Source of the DNA: Sambucus nigra
Lineage: Eukaryota > Streptophyta > Magnoliopsida > Dipsacales > Adoxaceae
Direction: 5' to 3'
Assembly: GCA_949130495.1 (NCBI GenBank)
Contig: OX422217.1
Location: 541,699,137 to 541,763,136, forward strand
DNA: 64,000 nucleotides
The notes beneath the pieces are model-generated. The model worked only from the letters and a program-made list of their open reading frames with translations. It searched no databases and was not told the DNA's origin. Below, piece after piece: positions 1 to 13,050 of this stretch. The position numbers and the translations under genes are program-made. How positions within the stretch are numbered: the first letter of the stretch is position 1; the number at the start of each line of letters is the position of its first letter.

Positions 1-190
1 AGGCAGTCATAGTCTAAAGTCAGTGGATCATGACCATACCACATAACCCCACTTGGACTCTAACTTCACATAGAGTGGGCATGCGTAGACCTATGACCCT
101 AGGGACCGATATTACAACTGTTGAGATTCACCAGGAGAGATCATCCATGGTGAACAACATCCACTAATAGCATTCCCACTAGAGTCATAT

Positions 191-269
<79 letters not shown>

Positions 270-1914
270 TATCTCTGTACCCGTATATATATGAAATGAA
301 ATTGGCTAACCGCGCATGTCACTCGTAGCACTAGCTTAACTTTTTCGAGTCTAATTCTGACTCCTATGTTCATAAGTAGTCACTTACTTATTTATATATA
401 AAGATTATAATTTATTTTGGACATTAAGACAATCTCAATCCATCCCCTATCCCAATCCCATCCCAAATTCCCACTCAAACTCATCAATATCGTATCGAGT
501 GTCGTTCATCCTAAACACTCCTAATCCATACCCAGATCTCATTCCCACTAACCTCAAGGTAATACTATAATCTGGATCCCAATTGAATTAATAACACATT
601 AAAACACCTAACCAAGGCTGAGCAGGGCAGCCGTACAGAGTTACAATCCATGTATGTTTTAAAAAAACAGAAAAATCGATCCAAATATTATCCAAATCAC
701 AAATATGACTTCATATTTAGATTCTAAACAAAAATTGATTCAGGTTTGTGTTTTGAGTTTTTCCCAAATATCTTCCGAAAGCACTCAAAAAGAAGATATA
801 ATACTCTCCAAAGTGACTCTTCTCATTCCTCTCTTTTTGCATCTTTGAGTTTCTTTTTTTGCCTCTCTATTTTCTCATCTGAATTAAAATCATCCCTAAC
901 ATACCTTATCATCAATATACATGTTTTCACATATTAATTGATCAAATAAAACATCTACAGCATGGGATCTAATATCAATTATCTAGAATTTCCACCTTAA
1001 TTTTAACGTCCATTTTCACTAGTTTTCCAGATTTATAATATTAAGATCACAGCTTTTCTTCATAATTCAATTTCAAATTTCTCATCAAGATTTCACCTTT
1101 TATACAAACTAAATTCAGATTTCATATGAGATAAATAATCACTTTTATTTCTATAGATTCATCCCCCAAAATTCCATTTTTATCATGTGAGCCCCACCTA
1201 AAAGTTCATATTTGTTTTTTCACCAATCATGATATGAAATAAAACACAACATAAAGTATCAAACCAAGTTAAACACTTGCCTTTAACTGAAGAGAATTTT
1301 GAATTTTCTCTTTGAGATCCTCTTTGCATGTTGTAACATGCCCAATTCCCTCTTAAATTGATTTTTTTGAATTGTCTCTTAAGTTTCTCCCTTAAATTTC
1401 CTTTCTCTTTTGCCTCTCTCTCAAGCCTAGGTGAATTATAATGGATAAATGGCTTCCGCCTTCCTCTAACAACCTTTTACATTCTTCAAATCCTTAAATT
1501 AGGCTAATTTATATTAATAAACGGACCCGAAACCCCTGTACAAGTCCGGTATAACCTAAAAAGTCTCTGGAATCCGATTAAAACCACTGGGTACCTAATT
1601 TTTACTATCTCGACCTATCCCGGAATATTCGTGCACTCAAAATACCATCCAAGTCACCTATCGTCAATTTACCATCTTATTCCAATATGACCCCAAATGC
1701 GCGTCCCGAATAAGATCCTATCAACCCGTCGCTTTTACCCACATACGACGTCATATAAAATAATCCAATTTCATTTACTTATCCCAAATTTAATATAATA
1801 ACTCATAAATATTAATCCAATATTCACCCAATAATATTTATTCAATTCACTTTATTTCTCAAATTAATTAAATTACGTGTAATTTAATTATCCCCCAAAA
1901 TATGGGGTGTTACA
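1..1914 (-). repeat. Partial long LTR, gypsy type, minus orientation
   Basis: The right edge ends GGGGTGTTACA, the reverse complement of the TGTAACACCCC start shared by the other long gypsy LTRs here. AT-rich, no coding potential. Around 672-740 it has degenerate ATCGAT / TTGATTC motifs, placed like the palindrome clusters of the other LTRs. The left end lies outside the window. No matching target duplication was found, so solo LTR versus part of a full element is open. Confidence 0.6.
194..269. repeat. (CA)n(TA)n microsatellite
   Basis: A run of CA dinucleotides passes directly into a run of TA dinucleotides, inside the partial LTR. Confidence 0.97.
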
Positions 1915-2438
1915 CCATACCCCTGTCATCCTAAGGCCATTTTTAACAATTGGTTATGGTAGTGTGTATATAGTAGACACACGGGGTTTCGATAGAATAA
2001 CTAGGGGGTTGAGGGACCCGGATACACGCCCAGGTACTATGGTGCATAACCATTTGTTGCAACTACACGAGGCATAGGTCCGCATCACGCATGTGTACAT
2101 GGGAAGAGAGAATGAACCCATGTGGTTGAACAAGCAGTGTGGCGTTAGTACTATTCAGGGTTTTCTCATTTCTTATGTAGTATGACCTACCTTTCTCCTT
2201 CAAAGTGATGACAAATGAACAATTATTTGTAATAATTTGATTAATATTTGTTTATTATGAATATGAATATTGAATATTGAATGTTATTTATTATTAATTA
2301 TGAATGAATGATTAGTATTAGTATTTGTTTATTATGAATGAATGGATGTTGGTTGAGATATATATCATATTGTTGCTGTAACAGGTAATAAAATATTGTT
2401 GGGCAATGGCAGTGGACATATTATACAATAGTTTTTTT
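1915..2438. other. Unassigned AT-rich spacer
   Basis: No coding signal or clear element terminus. From about 2225 to 2345 there are irregular repeats of TTATTATGAAT-type motifs. Confidence 0.5.
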
Positions 2439-2759
2439 CACTACTGCCTAGTATTGTCACAGACTTTGATCGTGATATATTCATGGTGAAGAAAACTTGT
2501 CACGAACTTTGACCGTGACATGTCCATGAGAAGTTATCAATTGTCACGGACGTGTCACAGTCAAAGTCTGTGACAAGTTTCCTTTATCACGAACTTGTCG
2601 CGATCAAATTTCGTGATAAACAAAACGTGTCATGGACTTTAATCATGACACGTTTGTGATAAAAGTTTTGTCACCCCAAACATGTCATGATTTTTTACCA
2701 TGATAATTTCTCCTTGTCAAGATCTTTGACCGTGACAATTTGCTAGTTTTGTTGTAGTG
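2439..2759. mobile_element. Short non-autonomous CACTA-like element
   Basis: Begins CACTACTGCC and ends GTTGTAGTG, giving CACTA-type termini in inverted orientation. The interior is packed with direct and inverted copies of a subterminal motif close to GTCACGGTCAAAGT, typical of the transposase-binding arrays near CACTA ends. At about 320 bp it cannot encode a transposase. No 3-bp target duplication is evident (TTT left, CAC right), so the exact ends or later mutation are uncertain. Confidence 0.6.
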
Positions 2760-3375
2760 CACTCTTTTTCCATGATAATGTGTATGACAACATCGTTCGT
2801 AGTCGTTGAGCAATGTCAAGATTTTAGGATTATTTGATCTTAGTAATGTATGAGAATGAAGACCGCTGAGAGCTAGTGGTAAAGTATAAAACGAGTGGTT
2901 GGAAAATAGTGTTCACGACAACTGTGAGGATATTATGGAAAATTATCGTATTGTGGGATAAAGTCCGTAACTTAGAGAATTTTTGCAAGCATAAGTAGGT
3001 GAATAAGTTTCACATTGAGTCCATTTTTGGAGATATTAAGTAATTTGAGTTTTTGAGTAGGTTATTCGAGTTTTGGGTTTTGTTTATGGTAATGTGGATT
3101 GTGCTCAAAATTTAGGTTAGTATAATGACCGTATGAAATTTTATGGACCTAAGAGAGAGGGTAATGGATTGCTGCATTTTAACAAAACATAAGGATTTTG
3201 ACAAAACAAGTAAATTCCAAGAGTCTCAAAGAAAGAGCATGTTTCGATTGAGGGTTATAATTTTGAATGTAAGATTGAGAGTACTCCTATTAGAGATAAT
3301 TAAGGGAAAATTGAAGAGGATGTTAGGAAATAGCGAGTTAACCAGAGAGAGAGAGAGAGATAGATAGATAGATAA

Positions 3376-3417
<42 letters not shown>

Positions 3418-5147
3418 CTCCTAAGATGAATTGTGATTTCAATTTTTATGGCGTGTGGTGTATGTCCATGTGGTTGGAAGGCTCCCGATGGTGGATTCTT
3501 GATAGGTAGTGTAGAACGAAGGATGGTTTAAATCAGGTTTATATATTTTATGTAGTGGGTGATACCACCGAAGCTGGGGTTATAGTCATCGTTTTTTCAT
3601 GATTTAAGAAGTAGCACCCTTTTGAGAGTAGGTGCATTGATTTAGGGATTTTATGGTGACAATTGACGTAGTTACTGGATTAGAGATATAATGAAGCGTG
3701 ATGTTAATAATATCTATATGTTGTATAGTGATATACCTTGTTTGGGCATAATGATTTTCCATAGAGTTATCTCTTTTTATGTGGATTGACTATTGGCGCG
3801 ATCACGTGTTTTATGGGTTGGTGTTCACTGGGATATAGTGTTAGCAACGAGAGACATCATTTCATATGAAAGTGATTATGCAATTTATTGTGTATGGGTA
3901 AATTATATGTATATTTTTCCCTAGATGGTGGATAGTTGAGGTCATGTGATGTATCACCTACGTTGTTACTTATTTACCAGTAAGGAGAGGTACGGATGGT
4001 TTATGGGTTTTCTAAATGCCTTACGTGTTTTGTTCATTATTTTTGGGCAACGGTAATGCCCTACTGAAGATTTTCATAGTGAATGTGATGATGATAATGG
4101 TTTGGACTTACGACATGGGCATGTCTATTGGAGGTGATTTTCGAGTTTTGAGTACTTATATGGGATATATATTAGTGGCGGCATACTTTATTGGAATGGA
4201 TACGTGGGATGGTTAGCCAATGATGGATTTATCTTAGTATGTGGATATGAATGATGAGAAATATTTGTATTGTAATCATTTTGATTATTTTAAGGATTTT
4301 ATGGCTGGTGACGAACTTGGTTATATGATGTCGTGTAAGGTCACGTATAGTGTTGGCAGAGTGACATTGTTAGAGTGAATGGTGATAATATATCTTTACT
4401 GGAATGGCTAGAGGTTCAAGTGTGGTTAAGAATTCTATTGAATTTAAGGATGGGCAGAGGGTGTCCTACTGGATGTTTAAGAAAATCATGATGTTTTTAG
4501 CATTATTGGATCAATAAATTTAGAGGGTTTGGTATCACTGTTGAAAGGGGTGAGCCCTTTGATCGAATCATCACAAGTTAAGATTTGTGTGGTTAGTGAA
4601 TTGTTTTGTGTTTGGTCTTGGTCCAACTAATTTCGATAATCAACCGAACTAGGTAATAGTGTATTGGGAGGGTTCCTCATTTGTATTTCTCTTGCGAGAT
4701 GTCCCACATATGAAGCTTAGTATATGTCGAGAGTGGAGAGACGTTTGGGCTCTAGGACATTTGATTATTACGTTAGGAGTTGCTTATATGAATAGGTAAC
4801 ACTTCAAGTGACAAGACATTTTTATGTTTAGGGGCATCGGTGCTAAGGAGTACGACATCGAAAGCATTGAAAGATGCTCGTACCACTAGTTGAATGAGTA
4901 AGGTAATCTCAAGAAGAGTTTAGTCACGGTTAGTAAGGTATTAGAGTATATATTTACTTTATAGTCATGAATTATATATGTGGTTGATCTTGGTATGTAT
5001 ATATGTGTTACGTATATGATGTTTCTTCATGTGTACATGTGGTATAGAGTGTATGGATGCCCCAGCCATGGCACACAATTGTAGGCATAAGTGAGAATTT
5101 TCCTTTTATCTCGTGGGATACGAATACTAACTATTTATTATAAGCCT
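2760..5147 (+). mobile_element. Gypsy internal region, copy 1, left part (split by copia)
   Basis: From about 2970 this aligns by eye with copy 2 (from about 17060). Shared blocks include a stretch at 3080-3170 matching 17165-17270 and a stretch around 4600-4800 matching 19950-20110. It lacks the protease stretch found in copy 2 and has an expanded GA/GATA tract in its place. No reading frame of useful length survives. It is interrupted at 5147 by the copia element and resumes at 12971. Confidence 0.65.
3344..3417. repeat. (GA)n(GATA)n microsatellite
   Basis: Compound GA and GATA tract inside gypsy copy 1. Copy 2 has only a short GAGAGAGA at the equivalent point (about 18476-18485), suggesting expansion from that seed after insertion. 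Confidence 0.95.
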
Positions 5148-6200
5148 TGTGAGGGTAAATAAATTATCTCAGGCTTTGTTAATCATTTTATTTTCCACTT
5201 TGGTACATTTTGTTTATATCGTTACAAAATGATACGATGAAACAAATCTCAACATCTCCAAGTTCAAGACTACTCCACATTATGTAGGTATAAATATTTT
5301 AGGAGTTTAAATTTATTTATATTTATATTTGGGAGTTTTTTTTATAAACGTTTCTATAAAAATCGAGGCACATTTTTCTAGATTTAATTTTTTTATTGAC
5401 CTCGTTTAAACGAGATGCCTATTTCCTTCGAACGAAAAGGCATTTTTGTTAGAACTCTTGTTTGATCATTTCATTGAACGAAAATTCAGTGAGGACGTTC
5501 TACTAGGATTCTTTTGAATCTCATTAGAAGCTCGTTCTAATGAGATTGGAGTCTCGTTCGAACGAAATATGTTTTCATCCTAACGGTATGAAATTCTCAT
5601 TTGAATGACTCCTATGTCGTTCGAACGAATTTTGCCGCATCAAATTTTGTGTACGACCTATTAATACCCGTTTTGAAAAGTTTTTTTTTATAAAGATTTT
5701 TGAAAAAACACAACCTGCATAACTGTTAGAAAGGTCCTCAATCCTTTTAGGTTAAGACATATTTCTGATTCATAACACATCCTCCCCAATATACTTGTGA
5801 ATCCTTTTGAAACCCTAATAGTTTCATATTTGATCTATACTTGTGGAGATAGATCTCTACTGCTAACATTGTGACCCGAGGGATCACTACTGGAAGAAAG
5901 GCTAATCGGTGGATACTGCCACTTGTGGACTGCTTTGGAACCTAGTGGTTTTCTTTAGAAAGTTTTGTAAGTAAGTTATTTTGTAAAATTATCTAAAGTG
6001 CAAAAATAAATGTTTTGCCATGAAAATGGATTTTTCCTCATATCTATTAGTGATTGCATGCGTAGTTTATTTTCTATTTTTGGAACGATCATCATATGCA
6101 AACAAAATTTAATCAAAGATTAAAACTTGGTAAAAATTGCATTTGTGTTTGGAGGCATTTAATTAAATAAGTTATTCCACTAAGATCGTGTGAACTCTCA
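5148..6200 (+). repeat. 5' LTR of the copia element
   Basis: Aligns with 11933-12965 along its length. Starts TGTGAGGG and ends CTCTCA. U3 carries palindromes: a 14-bp CTCGTTTAAACGAG at 5401-5414 and two identical 12-bp TCGTTCGAACGA at 5554-5565 and 5617-5628, just upstream of a weak TATA-like site (CTATTAATA, 5658-5666). Confidence 0.9.
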
Positions 6201-6202
6201 AA

Positions 6203-6214
6203 TTTAGATCAGAG
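6203..6214 (+). promoter_or_regulatory. Degenerate primer-binding site (initiator Met tRNA type)
   Basis: Directly after the 5' LTR, TTAGATCAGAGC resembles the common plant site TGGTATCAGAGC but is mutated in its 5' half. Confidence 0.6.
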
Positions 6215-6302
6215 CAGGTTACACAAAAATACTGCGGGATCTTTTTCAGCAAATTTTTTTCTTTCATATCAATTTTTTTAAATTGTTGATCTTAAAAAAG
6301 AT

Positions 6303-7760
6303 ATGATTTTAATAGATAATTTCTATAATCGAATGACCATCTTTGATGGTACCAACTATGCATATTGGAAAGCTAGGATGAGGTCTACTTTAAAGTTAAT
6401 TGATGAACGCATCTGGGTTGCTCTTTGAAAGAGGCTGGACACCACCCGCTGTTATTATTGACAATGTCGTTGGCCCTAAAGTTGTCTCTTAATGGACAAA
6501 GGACGAGTTTAAATGGAGAAACTTTAATTCTCGCGATGTTAGTGCCATCTCAGGAGACGTCACCCCTAACGAGTTTCGCTGCATTATGACGTGCACCAAG
6601 TCTAAAGAAGCTTGGAATACCCTCCAGCTCACTCATGAGGGTACTAATATTGTTAAAGCTTTTAAGCTGCACAATCTCAGCTCACAATTTGAAACAATCA
6701 CAATGCTTAAATCTAAGTCATTTGATGAGTTTTATGCGCGACTGTCCGATATAGTTAACCCGAGTTTTAATTTAGGTGAGAAAATAGATGAGATGCCTCT
6801 GGTTAAGAAAATCTTGAGATCGTTTCTTGCCTAATTTATTCCTATGGTTACTGTACTTAATTGATTAGAGATTCTAGATACTCTTAGGATAGAAGAGCTC
6901 ACAGGAGATCTTCAAACATATGAGATAGATATGCTCCCTAAAATTGTAAAACCTAAGAAAAAGGGAATTATACTTAAATCCCAATCTAAAAAGAGAGAGG
7001 AAGCATCGTCTGATTATGAGTACGACTTTGATTTAAATGATTTGGCTCTTTTTGCTAAAAATTTCAAGAAATTTCTTTAACTTATAAAGAAAAATACTTC
7101 CAAAGATAAGAAAAGTTTTAAGAAAGATAAAAAATACAAATCGGGCAGAAAAAATTTGAAAAAGAAAAGAAAAGAAAGACGAGGAAAGACGTTATGAGTG
7201 TGAGGGAAAAGGTCACAAAACTCACGAGTGTCCAACTAGGTTGAAACGTCAACATAAAGGAAAAATTTCCTTAAATGTCATGCTTAGAGATAGTGAGGTC
7301 GAGTCGGTGAGTTCGGGGGATGAATAACCACATTGATGTAACTTCACCGTATTTATGGATAATCGTATTAGTACATTTAGTGCACCTCACGATGAAGAGG
7401 AAGCTACTAAACATGATCACCTCGATAGTGAGTCTAGTCATTCCAAGGAGAGTAAGGAGGATAATGTGTTAAGTGAGAGCAAGGGTGACCTTCAGTGCGC
7501 CTATGCGTATCTTTATGCCGAGTCCTTTAAAACTAAGAAACGAAACAAAGGGTTAGCTATGAGAGCTTTAGTGCTAGAGAAAGAGTTGAGAGTGGCGAGA
7601 GAGTGAGTTATCGGTGAGAGAAGATTTATGAGAGATTTTGTTTAGTGAGAGAGAGAATGGGTACTTGACCAACAAGGTGTCTAGTCTTACGAGAGATCTC
7701 CAAGCATCCGTAGAGAATCATGAGAAACTTGAATCCCCTGTATCCCAACTCAAGAAAGAT
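6303..7760 (+). pseudogene. Copia gag remnant (SIRE type)
   Basis: Gag forms the virus-like particle. The N-terminus starts at ATG 6303 and shows the FDGTNYAYWKARM motif typical of SIRE-type Gag. It meets a stop at 6426-6428 and shifts frame before the next segment. That segment (6586-6834) carries the SKEAWNTLQLTHEGT block of the same domain. The zinc knuckle at about 7190-7225 reads R-Y-E-C-E-G-K-G-H-x4-C, so the first Cys of the C-x2-C-x4-H-x4-C knuckle is Arg (CGT at 7190-7192, one transition from TGT). A Glu/Lys/Ser-rich tail follows, including 7355-7606. Non-functional. Confidence 0.85.
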
Positions 7761-7799
7761 CACAAACGTGCCTAGGAGGTCAAGATGACAATTAAGAAT

Positions 7800-10700
7800 A
7801 CATTATAGAGGTAGGTAAGATGCTCCTTGGCCCCGCTTTAGGTTTTAGTGAGAGGCATGTAATAGGTTTTGACGGTTCATTCACTTCCCATATCACACCG
7901 GAGCCTGTTCTTGAATTTGTGGTTAATCCTTATGGCCCTCAATCTAAACAACAAAAGATAGTTCAACTTAGAAAAGCAAACCAAGGTAGACCAAAACTTG
8001 TCTATGTTTTCACTTTTTTGCAAAAAAAGAGATCATATTAGAGAGTTTTGATATAAATTAGGTAGAACCAGGCAAACACATACTCCCGTACACCACTTTA
8101 GCAATTTTGTTAGTCTTAGAGATCAAGTTGAATTTCTAGTTTCTACTTCACATAGTTTGATGGAAGAACTTCAATGTATGGCTTTGCTATTTGAGAACGC
8201 TTTTAAAATTCCGATTAGAGTCAACAACAATAAGGGAAAATAAAAGGTTACCACCACTTGGGTACCTAAGCAAGACGACAAAGCCCTTATTGTTCATGTT
8301 TATCTCAAGTCTCAAAATACTTTCCAATGGTATTTTGATAGTGGGGGTTCTAGGCACATGACCGATGACGTCTCATTTTTACTTACCATGAGGATCACAA
8401 GGAAAGTAAAGTCACTTTTGGAGATTGGAGTAGATCTAGAATTTTAAGATGTGGTAGTATTGAGATATTCAGATTTCCTATGCTAGATGATGTGTTGTAC
8501 GTGAAAGGGTTGAAAGCGAAATTAATTATCATAAGCCAACTGTGTGACTCAAACTTTATGGTAAAGTTTGACCGGTCCGAATGTCGTGTTTATGATCAAT
8601 CCAGTAAACTTTCACTATAGATATGAGGATGGAAGATAATTGTTATGGGATTGTGCTCAAGTCCTCCTTTGTGTGCAACAGTTCCACAGTCTCCACTATG
8701 GAACTTTGGTAATAATGGCTAGGTCACGTGAAATTTAGAGATCTTAAGAGATTAGTGAAAAAGGACCTAGTTTGTGGCTTATCATCGCTTGTGAAACCAA
8801 CTTCCTCAGTTTTTGAACCTTGCTAGCATGGTAAACAAATTCGAAGTCCCCATCGAACATTAAATACCACTACCACCTCCTGTGTCACATTCATCTTATT
8901 GGTCTTACTCTCTCGGAGATCTTAGGTGGTAAGAGATTGATTCTTATGATGGTCGATGATTTTTCTAGATATTTTATCGTAGGATTCCATAGTGAAAAGT
9001 CTGATGTGATTGAGTTCCTTACAACTAAGTGTCGTATCCTATAAAACTAACACGGTGTCACTATTATTCGGATGCGTAGTGACAACGACATTGAATTTAA
9101 AAAAGCTAAAGTGGATATCTTTTGTGATAGAGTGGGCATCAAACATGAGTCTCGACCATTCCCACTCCTCAATAAAATGCAATTATTGAGAGGAAGAACC
9201 GAACGATACAATAAATGGCTAGATCCCTGCTTCTTGGGAGGAACATGCCTAGACATTTTTGGGCAGAGGCGATGAGCACTGCATACCATACAGTGATTAA
9301 GGTATATCTTCGTCTGCGCACACTTCACACACCTTATGAGTTGTGGATAGGGAATAAGACCAACCTATCATATTTTTGTGTCTTTGGTAGTATATGATAC
9401 ATCTTTGAAAATATAGAGCCCTTAGGAAATCTCGACTACCGAAGCGACGAGGGGATATTTTTAGGATATTCATCTATGAGTAGGGCTTACCAGGTTTATA
9501 ATATGGATAACTCTAAGGTTATGGAGTCAATAAATATCACGATTAGAGATGATGAGCCATCGAAATTTTTTGCTCCTAGCCCATAGTGTGAGGATGATGT
9601 GCCACCTAGTGCCGATCCCATCCTTCCTGATGCTACCACGGTAGCCCCCATTATTATTTTAAGGGAGACATGATCTTGGGTTCAAAAGAGTCATGATCCT
9701 TCCTCTATACTTGGTCATCCTAATTTAGGTGTCATGAATCGTGCGCAATTAAAAAATGTTGTTTGTTATCTGTGCTACGCATCCCTATTTGAGCCTAAGA
9801 ACGTGAAGGAAGAACTCAAGGATGAGCATTGGATTTTCGCCATGCAAAAAGAGTTACTTCAATTTACAAAGAACGATGTGTGGGAGTTAGTCCCCCTAAC
9901 TAGCAAGACTAACATGATAGGTAATAAGTGTATTTTTAAGAATAAGGTAGATGAAAATGGTACCATAGTTCGTAATAAGGCTAAGTTGGTCACTCAAAGC
10001 TACACATATATCGAGGGGGTAGACTTTGAGAATACATTCGCTCCGTTGCTAGGCGTGAGTTCGTCTGCTTACTACTTGCCACAATATGTCATCTGCGCTT
10101 CAAGTTATATCAGATAGATGACAAGAGTGCCTTTCTAAATGACATTCTACAAGAGGAGGTTTACGTAGAAAAACCGAAAGGGTTTGAAGACCTTAACACC
10201 CAAGACACGTCTACTATCTTAGGAAGGCCTTGTATGGTTTGAAGCAAGCACCCTGTGATTGGTATAAGAGGCTTACTTTGTATCTCTTAACTCGTAGCTT
10301 CAAGAGAGGGGGAGTAAATAAGACGTTGTTTGTGAGGAAAGAGAGTGGTGCTATTTTGGTCGACCAAGTCTATGTGGACGACATAGTCATTGGATACATG
10401 TGCTCCCTCTATGCTCACACTTTTGAGGAGGAGATAAAGAGTGAGTTTGAGATGATCATAGTAGGTGAGTTTACATTTTTCCTAGGTATCCAGGTTCACC
10501 AGCTTGAGGATGGGACATTCATATCTAAATCCAAATATGCAAGAGACCTCGTAAGGAAATTTGGTCTACACTCCGCTAAGAACTCATGAACCCCTATGAG
10601 TACATCGATAAATCTTAGAAAAGATGATTTTGGCAAGGACATGGAGCAAAGCTCGTATTGGAGTATGATAGGTAGTCTTCATAACTTCACCGCTAGTCAT

Positions 10701-11110
10701 CCCGATATTTCCTTTAGTGTTTAAATCTATGCGCGTTATCAGGCGTCCTCAAAAGAGTCACACTTAAATGATCTTAAACATATTATCAAATATGTGAGTG
10801 GAACTCTTTCATACAGTATTTGGTATCCATTTGATACCGATGATCGTTTGTCTTCCTATTCAGATGCAATTGGGTTGGGGATGTAGATGGTTATAGGAGC
10901 ACTTCAGGTGGGTGTTTTTATTTTGAGAGTGCTATTGTCTCTTAGATGATCAAGAAGAAAAACTCCATATATTTATCCACAATGTAGGCTGAGTATATAG
11001 CAGTCGAGAGTTGTTGCATGCAACTCTTATGGATGAAGAAAATGTTGGAGGATTGAGACATTTCATAGGGCACGATAACTTTTTCCTGTGATAATAAGAA
11101 TGATATACAC
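7800..11110 (+). pseudogene. Copia pol remnant: protease, integrase, RT, partial RNase H
   Basis: Domain order protease-integrase-RT-RNase H is that of Ty1/copia. The protease site lies near 8330 and reads WYFDSGGSRHMT. The integrase zinc region lies near 8715 (LGHVNFRDLKRLVKK, with a broken His codon upstream) and the core follows to about 9400, with DDFSR near 8953. RT covers 9734-10117 and 10230-10589. It retains the catalytic YVDD box at 10371-10382 and the MYGLKQAPxxWY block at 10230. RNase H (10590-11110) is recognisable up to CDN near 11090 and then lost at an inverted repeat. Many stops and frameshifts; no product expected. Confidence 0.9.
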
Positions 11111-11185
11111 ATAGTTCATGCAAACCCATTGATTTTTATAGGAGTGATATCAGGACCGTAAGATCAATGGGTTTGTACGAACTAT
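11111..11185. repeat. Inverted repeat at the truncated end of copia pol
   Basis: Arms 11111-11133 and 11163-11185 (23 bp) are complementary apart from two mismatches, with a 29-bp loop. RNase H homology stops here. Confidence 0.75.
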
Positions 11186-11921
11186 AAAAATCTCAAAAAC
11201 ATTACATAGTTTTGGGCGTCATTGGTATGAAAATCACTTACGGTCTTGATGTGTTGATTAGGTTAAGTATACTTCACATGAGTTCATAATTTCTTACACC
11301 TAAGGTAGACCTTGATATCTTTCGTTAGTGATGTCTCAATCCTTCTTGCACATGCGTTATGTTTTTCTACATCGATTAAATTATGGAATAGGTTCACACC
11401 CCTACATTTTGCTTCCATGATTCGAGTATTAATTTTGTGTTTCTCCATGGTATGTTTTATTTGTAAAATTTTATGCTTGAAAATTTTCAAAAATAGTTTG
11501 CGGAGCCTTTGAGATTTTCATTATATGTTCTTTATTTCTACATCTTTATGATGATATCTTCTTCGTATCTGTGATGCTGTTTATATATACTCCGTTGTCT
11601 ATTTCCGACAAAAAGGGCGACAACAAATTTAGGGGGGGTTGATTTTTGAGATTTACGTGTTTTTATTTACTATGTCAAACTCTATGTATCGTGGGTATTT
11701 TTCTTTATTTCATGTGTGTAGGAATCAAATAGAAGATCATATTGCATCGCATGAAGACAAAATTCCTAAGGGAAGATCAATAAGAACAAGTGGAGATTAA
11801 AGACAAAGTTTATCTATGCCATTCCATTTCTAGGGTTTAGGAAGGGTATTAGAATTTTTGTGTTTGAGAGGGGCAATTTTTGTAATTTGGGTTTCAGTTA
11901 GTTTTGTACTGGAATAGCCAA
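11186..11921 (+). other. Non-coding 3' region of the copia element
   Basis: Between pol and the polypurine tract. SIRE-type elements often have a long 3' region, sometimes with an env-like frame. The short frames here show no such similarity. Confidence 0.5.
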
Positions 11922-11930
11922 ATGGGGAGA
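11922..11930 (+). promoter_or_regulatory. Polypurine tract of the copia element
   Basis: AATGGGGAGA just before the 3' LTR resembles the plus-strand priming tract of SIRE/Tork copia elements. Confidence 0.75.
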
Positions 11931-11932
11931 TT

Positions 11933-12965
11933 TTCAAGGGCAAATAGTTTAGCTTAGGCTTTGTTATTTATTTTACTTGCCACTTTGGCACGTTTGGCGT
12001 ATCCCGTTACAAACTGACAGGATGAACCAAGGCTCAACATCTCCAAGTTCAAGACTAATCCACATTAAGAGGGTATAAATCTTTTTTAAGTTTAAATTTA
12101 TTTATATTTATATTTGAGAGATTTTTATAAAACTATTTATAAAAATTAAGGCACATTTTTTAGATTTAAATTTATTTTATTGACCTCGTTCGAAGTTCAA
12201 ACGAAAAGTCATTTTCATTAGAACTCTAATTTGATCATTTTTCCAACGAACATCCATTGACGGTGTTATATTAGGATTCATTTGAAGCTTGTTCTAACGA
12301 GATTGGAGTCTCTTTCAAACGAATTATATTTTCATTATAACGAGATGGCATTCTCGTTGGAATGACTTCTATTTTCATTCGAATGAATTTTCCCGCCTCG
12401 AATTTTGTGGATGACCTATAAATACCTGTTTCAAAAAGTTTTTTGTGGAGACTTTTAAAAAAACATAACCTACATATTTGTTACAAAAGTCCTCAATCCT
12501 TTTAGGTTAAAACAACTTTTTAATTTACAAAACATCGTCCCTAATATACTTGTGAATCCTTTTGAAACCCTAATAGTTTCATACATGATCTATTCTTATT
12601 GAAAGAGATCTTTAATGCTGACCTTGTGACCCGAGGGATCACTGCTGGAAGAAAGGTTGATCGGTGGATACCGAGGGTGGACCACCACATGTGGACTGCT
12701 CTGGATCTAAGTGGTTTTCTTTAGAAAGTTTTATAAGTAAGTTGTCTTGTAAAACTATCTAAAGTGCAGAAATAAATGTTTTGCCTTGAAAATGGATTTT
12801 TCCTCATATTTGTTTGTGTTTGCATGCAAAGTTTATTTTTATGTTTGGAATGATCATCATATGAAAACCAAATTTAAGCAAAGATTAAAATTTGGTATAA
12901 ATTGGATTTCTGTTTGGAGGAATTTAGTTAAATAATCTATTCCATTAAGATCGTGAGCACTCTCA
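11933..12965 (+). repeat. 3' LTR of the copia element
   Basis: Partner of 5148-6200. It has a better TATA box (CTATAAATA, 12416-12424). The TCGTTCGAACGA palindromes of the 5' LTR are partly eroded here. Ends CTCTCA, then target duplication AGCCT. Confidence 0.9.
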
Positions 12966-12970
12966 AGCCT

Positions 12971-13050
12971 ATGATATTTGTGGGGGTTACGTTTTCACAT
13001 CATGCCTTAGCAAATTTCGAGGATGAAATTCCTTTATTATGTGGTAAGAA
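12971..13050 (+). mobile_element. Gypsy copy 1, 3' end of internal region
   Basis: Continuation of 2760-5147 after the copia insertion. Around 13013-13040 it shows the tail AATTTCGAGGATGAAATTCC, typical of the end of chromovirus polyproteins, then a degenerate polypurine tract and the LTR. Confidence 0.75.

Larger units (their letters stand above)
5148..12965 (+). mobile_element. Complete but dead Ty1/copia element, SIRE-like
   Basis: A full-length copia element with two LTRs (5148-6200 and 11933-12965), a primer-binding site, gag and pol remnants, and a polypurine tract. It is flanked by a perfect 5-bp target duplication AGCCT (5143-5147 and 12966-12970). It sits inside the 3' end of gypsy copy 1, so it is younger than that element. 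In the stretch compared by eye the two LTRs differ at roughly a fifth of positions, and all frames are broken, so it is old. The gag and RT sequence type matches the SIRE/Maximus lineage. Confidence 0.9.
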
